Shown piece by piece: positions 5,736-6,697 of a stretch of DNA of 6,697 bases. Numbering within the stretch: the first letter of the stretch is position 1; each line of letters begins with the position of its first letter. This DNA comes from Deltaproteobacteria bacterium. GTDB taxonomy: Bacteria > Desulfobacterota > Deferrimicrobia > Deferrimicrobiales > Deferrimicrobiaceae. The notes below the pieces were generated by a model. It saw only the letters and a program-made list of their open reading frames with translations. It had not been told where the DNA came from and did no database searches. The stretch is from NCBI GenBank assembly GCA_003105225.1, contig PQAK01000123.1:1-6697 (forward strand). The letters are read 5' to 3'. The position numbers and the translations under genes were made by a program.

Positions 5736-6697
5736 ATGACCGAACAAAAGGAGCGGGAACTCTATTTCTGGCTTCGGCTCATCCGGGAGTTCGAGGACAG
5801 GGTCTCCGCGCTGGACAAGCAGGGCAAGATCCATGGAGGCATCTACTCCGGGAAGGGCCAGGAGGCCGTCGTCGTGGGGGTCTGCCACGATCTCCGGCCC
5901 GACGACTGGATCTTTCCGCTCCACCGGGACCTGGGCGCATTCCTGGTCAAGGGGGCCGACCCGAAGCGGCTGATGGCCCAGATCCTCGGGCGGAGGGACG
6001 GGTTCGCCAAGGGGAAGGACGGGTTTCTCCACGGCGGCGATTTCTCCCGCTGCATCTTCGGGGCGACCTCGATGCTGGCGTCCACGCTGCCGGTCGCGGT
6101 GGGGATGGCCTACAAGTTCAAGATCCGGAAGGAGGACCGCGTGGCGGTCGCCTTCTTCGGCGAGGGGGCGAGCAGCCGGGGCGACGTGCACGAGGCGATG
6201 AACTTCGCCGGCATCTACAAGCTTCCCGTGGTGTTCGTCTGCGAGAACAACTTCTACGCGTATTCCACCCCCAACGAGTTGCAGTTCGCGGTGGAGGACG
6301 TGGCCGTCCGGGGCCCCGGGTACGGTTTCAAGGGGGACGTCTGCTCGGGGAACGACCTCCACTCGGTGATGAAGGCCGCGAAAAAGGCGATCGATCGCGC
6401 CCGGAGCGGGGAAGGGCCGACCTACCTCGAGTGCAAGACGTACCGGTACCACGGCCACTCGGAGCATGACCGCGCCACGTATCGAAGCGAGGAGGAGCTC
6501 ATCACCTGGGAGAGCCGCGACCCGATCCAGCGCTGGGAGGTCTACCTGCAGAAGAAAAAGTACGACCTCGACGCCATCCAGGCGGAAACGACCGAAAAGG
6601 TGAAGCGGATCGTCGAGGAGGCGGTCGCCTTCGCGGAGGCGAGCCCGGCTCCCGAAGGGCCCGAGGCGATGGAGGACCTGTACGCCATGCCGATCGA
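5736..6697 (+). CDS. 2-oxo acid dehydrogenase E1 component, alpha subunit (thiamine diphosphate-dependent), 3' end outside window
   Basis: An open frame from ATG 5736 to the window end, 320 residues, probably close to the full length (family about 320-370). E1 alpha/beta decarboxylates a 2-oxo acid on thiamine diphosphate and reductively acylates E2. Seen in order: an N-terminal helix with LRLIREFEDRV; GKGQEAVVVGV; the substrate-side PLHRDLGAF (H63, R64, D65); KDGFLHGGD; the thiamine motif GEG at 142-144, with NN at 171-172 (26 residues between); and the loop TYRYHGHSEHDRATYR (H241, S242), the conserved region phosphorylated in mitochondrial homologues. The usual GDG is GEG here. HRDLGAF and the lack of acetoin-type GGSMHI lean towards pyruvate or branched-chain type enzymes over AcoA, weakly. 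GGAGG (5727-5731) precedes the ATG. Only five codons separate it from the in-frame lpdA stop, and none is a start codon. E1 beta should follow. Confidence 0.92.
   Translation, partial: MTEQKERELYFWLRLIREFEDRVSALDKQGKIHGGIYSGKGQEAVVVGVCHDLRPDDWIFPLHRDLGAFLVKGADPKRLMAQILGRRDGFAKGKDGFLHGGDFSRCIFGATSMLASTLPVAVGMAYKFKIRKEDRVAVAFFGEGASSRGDVHEAMNFAGIYKLPVVFVCENNFYAYSTPNELQFAVEDVAVRGPGYGFKGDVCSGNDLHSVMKAAKKAIDRARSGEGPTYLECKTYRYHGHSEHDRATYRSEEELITWESRDPIQRWEVYLQKKKYDLDAIQAETTEKVKRIVEEAVAFAEASPAPEGPEAMEDLYAMPI

Noticed and set aside
4308..6467. A 719-codon open frame on the - strand across lpdA and E1 alpha
   Set aside because: It spans several well-supported + strand genes, its translation is rich in Arg, Asp, His, Pro and Gly with no recognisable domain, and long antisense frames are expected in GC-rich coding DNA.
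4469..6469. A 666-codon + strand frame overlapping lpdA and E1 alpha
   Set aside because: It is the out-of-frame reading of two clear genes and is dominated by Arg, Gly and Pro. The lpdA and E1 alpha frames carry all the motifs.

Overview
The window is GC-rich bacterial DNA (roughly two thirds G+C, judged by eye). It has six tightly packed genes, all on the + strand, with ATG starts, clear Shine-Dalgarno sequences and gaps of 7 to 78 bases. It looks like the middle of one catabolic gene cluster. The first gene (LivF-type ATPase) and the last (2-oxo acid dehydrogenase E1 alpha) run off the window edges. Base composition and gene content would suit a high-GC proteobacterium or deltaproteobacterium-like lineage. 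Nothing in the window fixes the taxon, so this is a weak inference.

Layout: 1-306 is the C-terminal part of a branched-chain-amino-acid-type ABC transporter ATPase (LivF). 322-1605 is an iron-dependent alcohol dehydrogenase whose sequence matches the hydroxyacid-oxoacid transhydrogenase (HOT/ADHFE1) branch of the family. 1649-3082 is an NAD(P)-dependent aldehyde dehydrogenase. 3083-3160 is the only sizeable gap; it is AT-rich and holds a perfect 6-bp inverted repeat and a -10-like hexamer. 3161-4342 is a lipoyl-bearing E2 acyltransferase, 4350-5720 is dihydrolipoamide dehydrogenase (E3), and 5736-6697 is the thiamine-diphosphate E1 alpha subunit, cut off near its C-terminus. E1 beta is not in the window and would be expected just downstream.

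Working together (inference): the ABC transporter would import a small carboxylate or amino acid. The HOT-type enzyme and the aldehyde dehydrogenase would handle a hydroxy acid or alcohol and its aldehyde. The E1-E2-E3 complex would convert a 2-oxo acid to an acyl-CoA and NADH. Plausible substrates include branched-chain 2-oxo acids (suggested by LivF), a 4-hydroxybutyrate/succinate-semialdehyde type route (suggested by HOT plus ALDH), or acetoin (an E1-E2-E3 complex beside enzymes that could remove acetaldehyde). The sequence does not decide among them.

Most of the window is recognisable metabolism. I found no mobile elements, CRISPR arrays, RNA genes or defence-like modules. The points of interest are the gene combination, the E2-E3-E1alpha order, a few substitutions in conserved motifs, and the intergenic element before E2.
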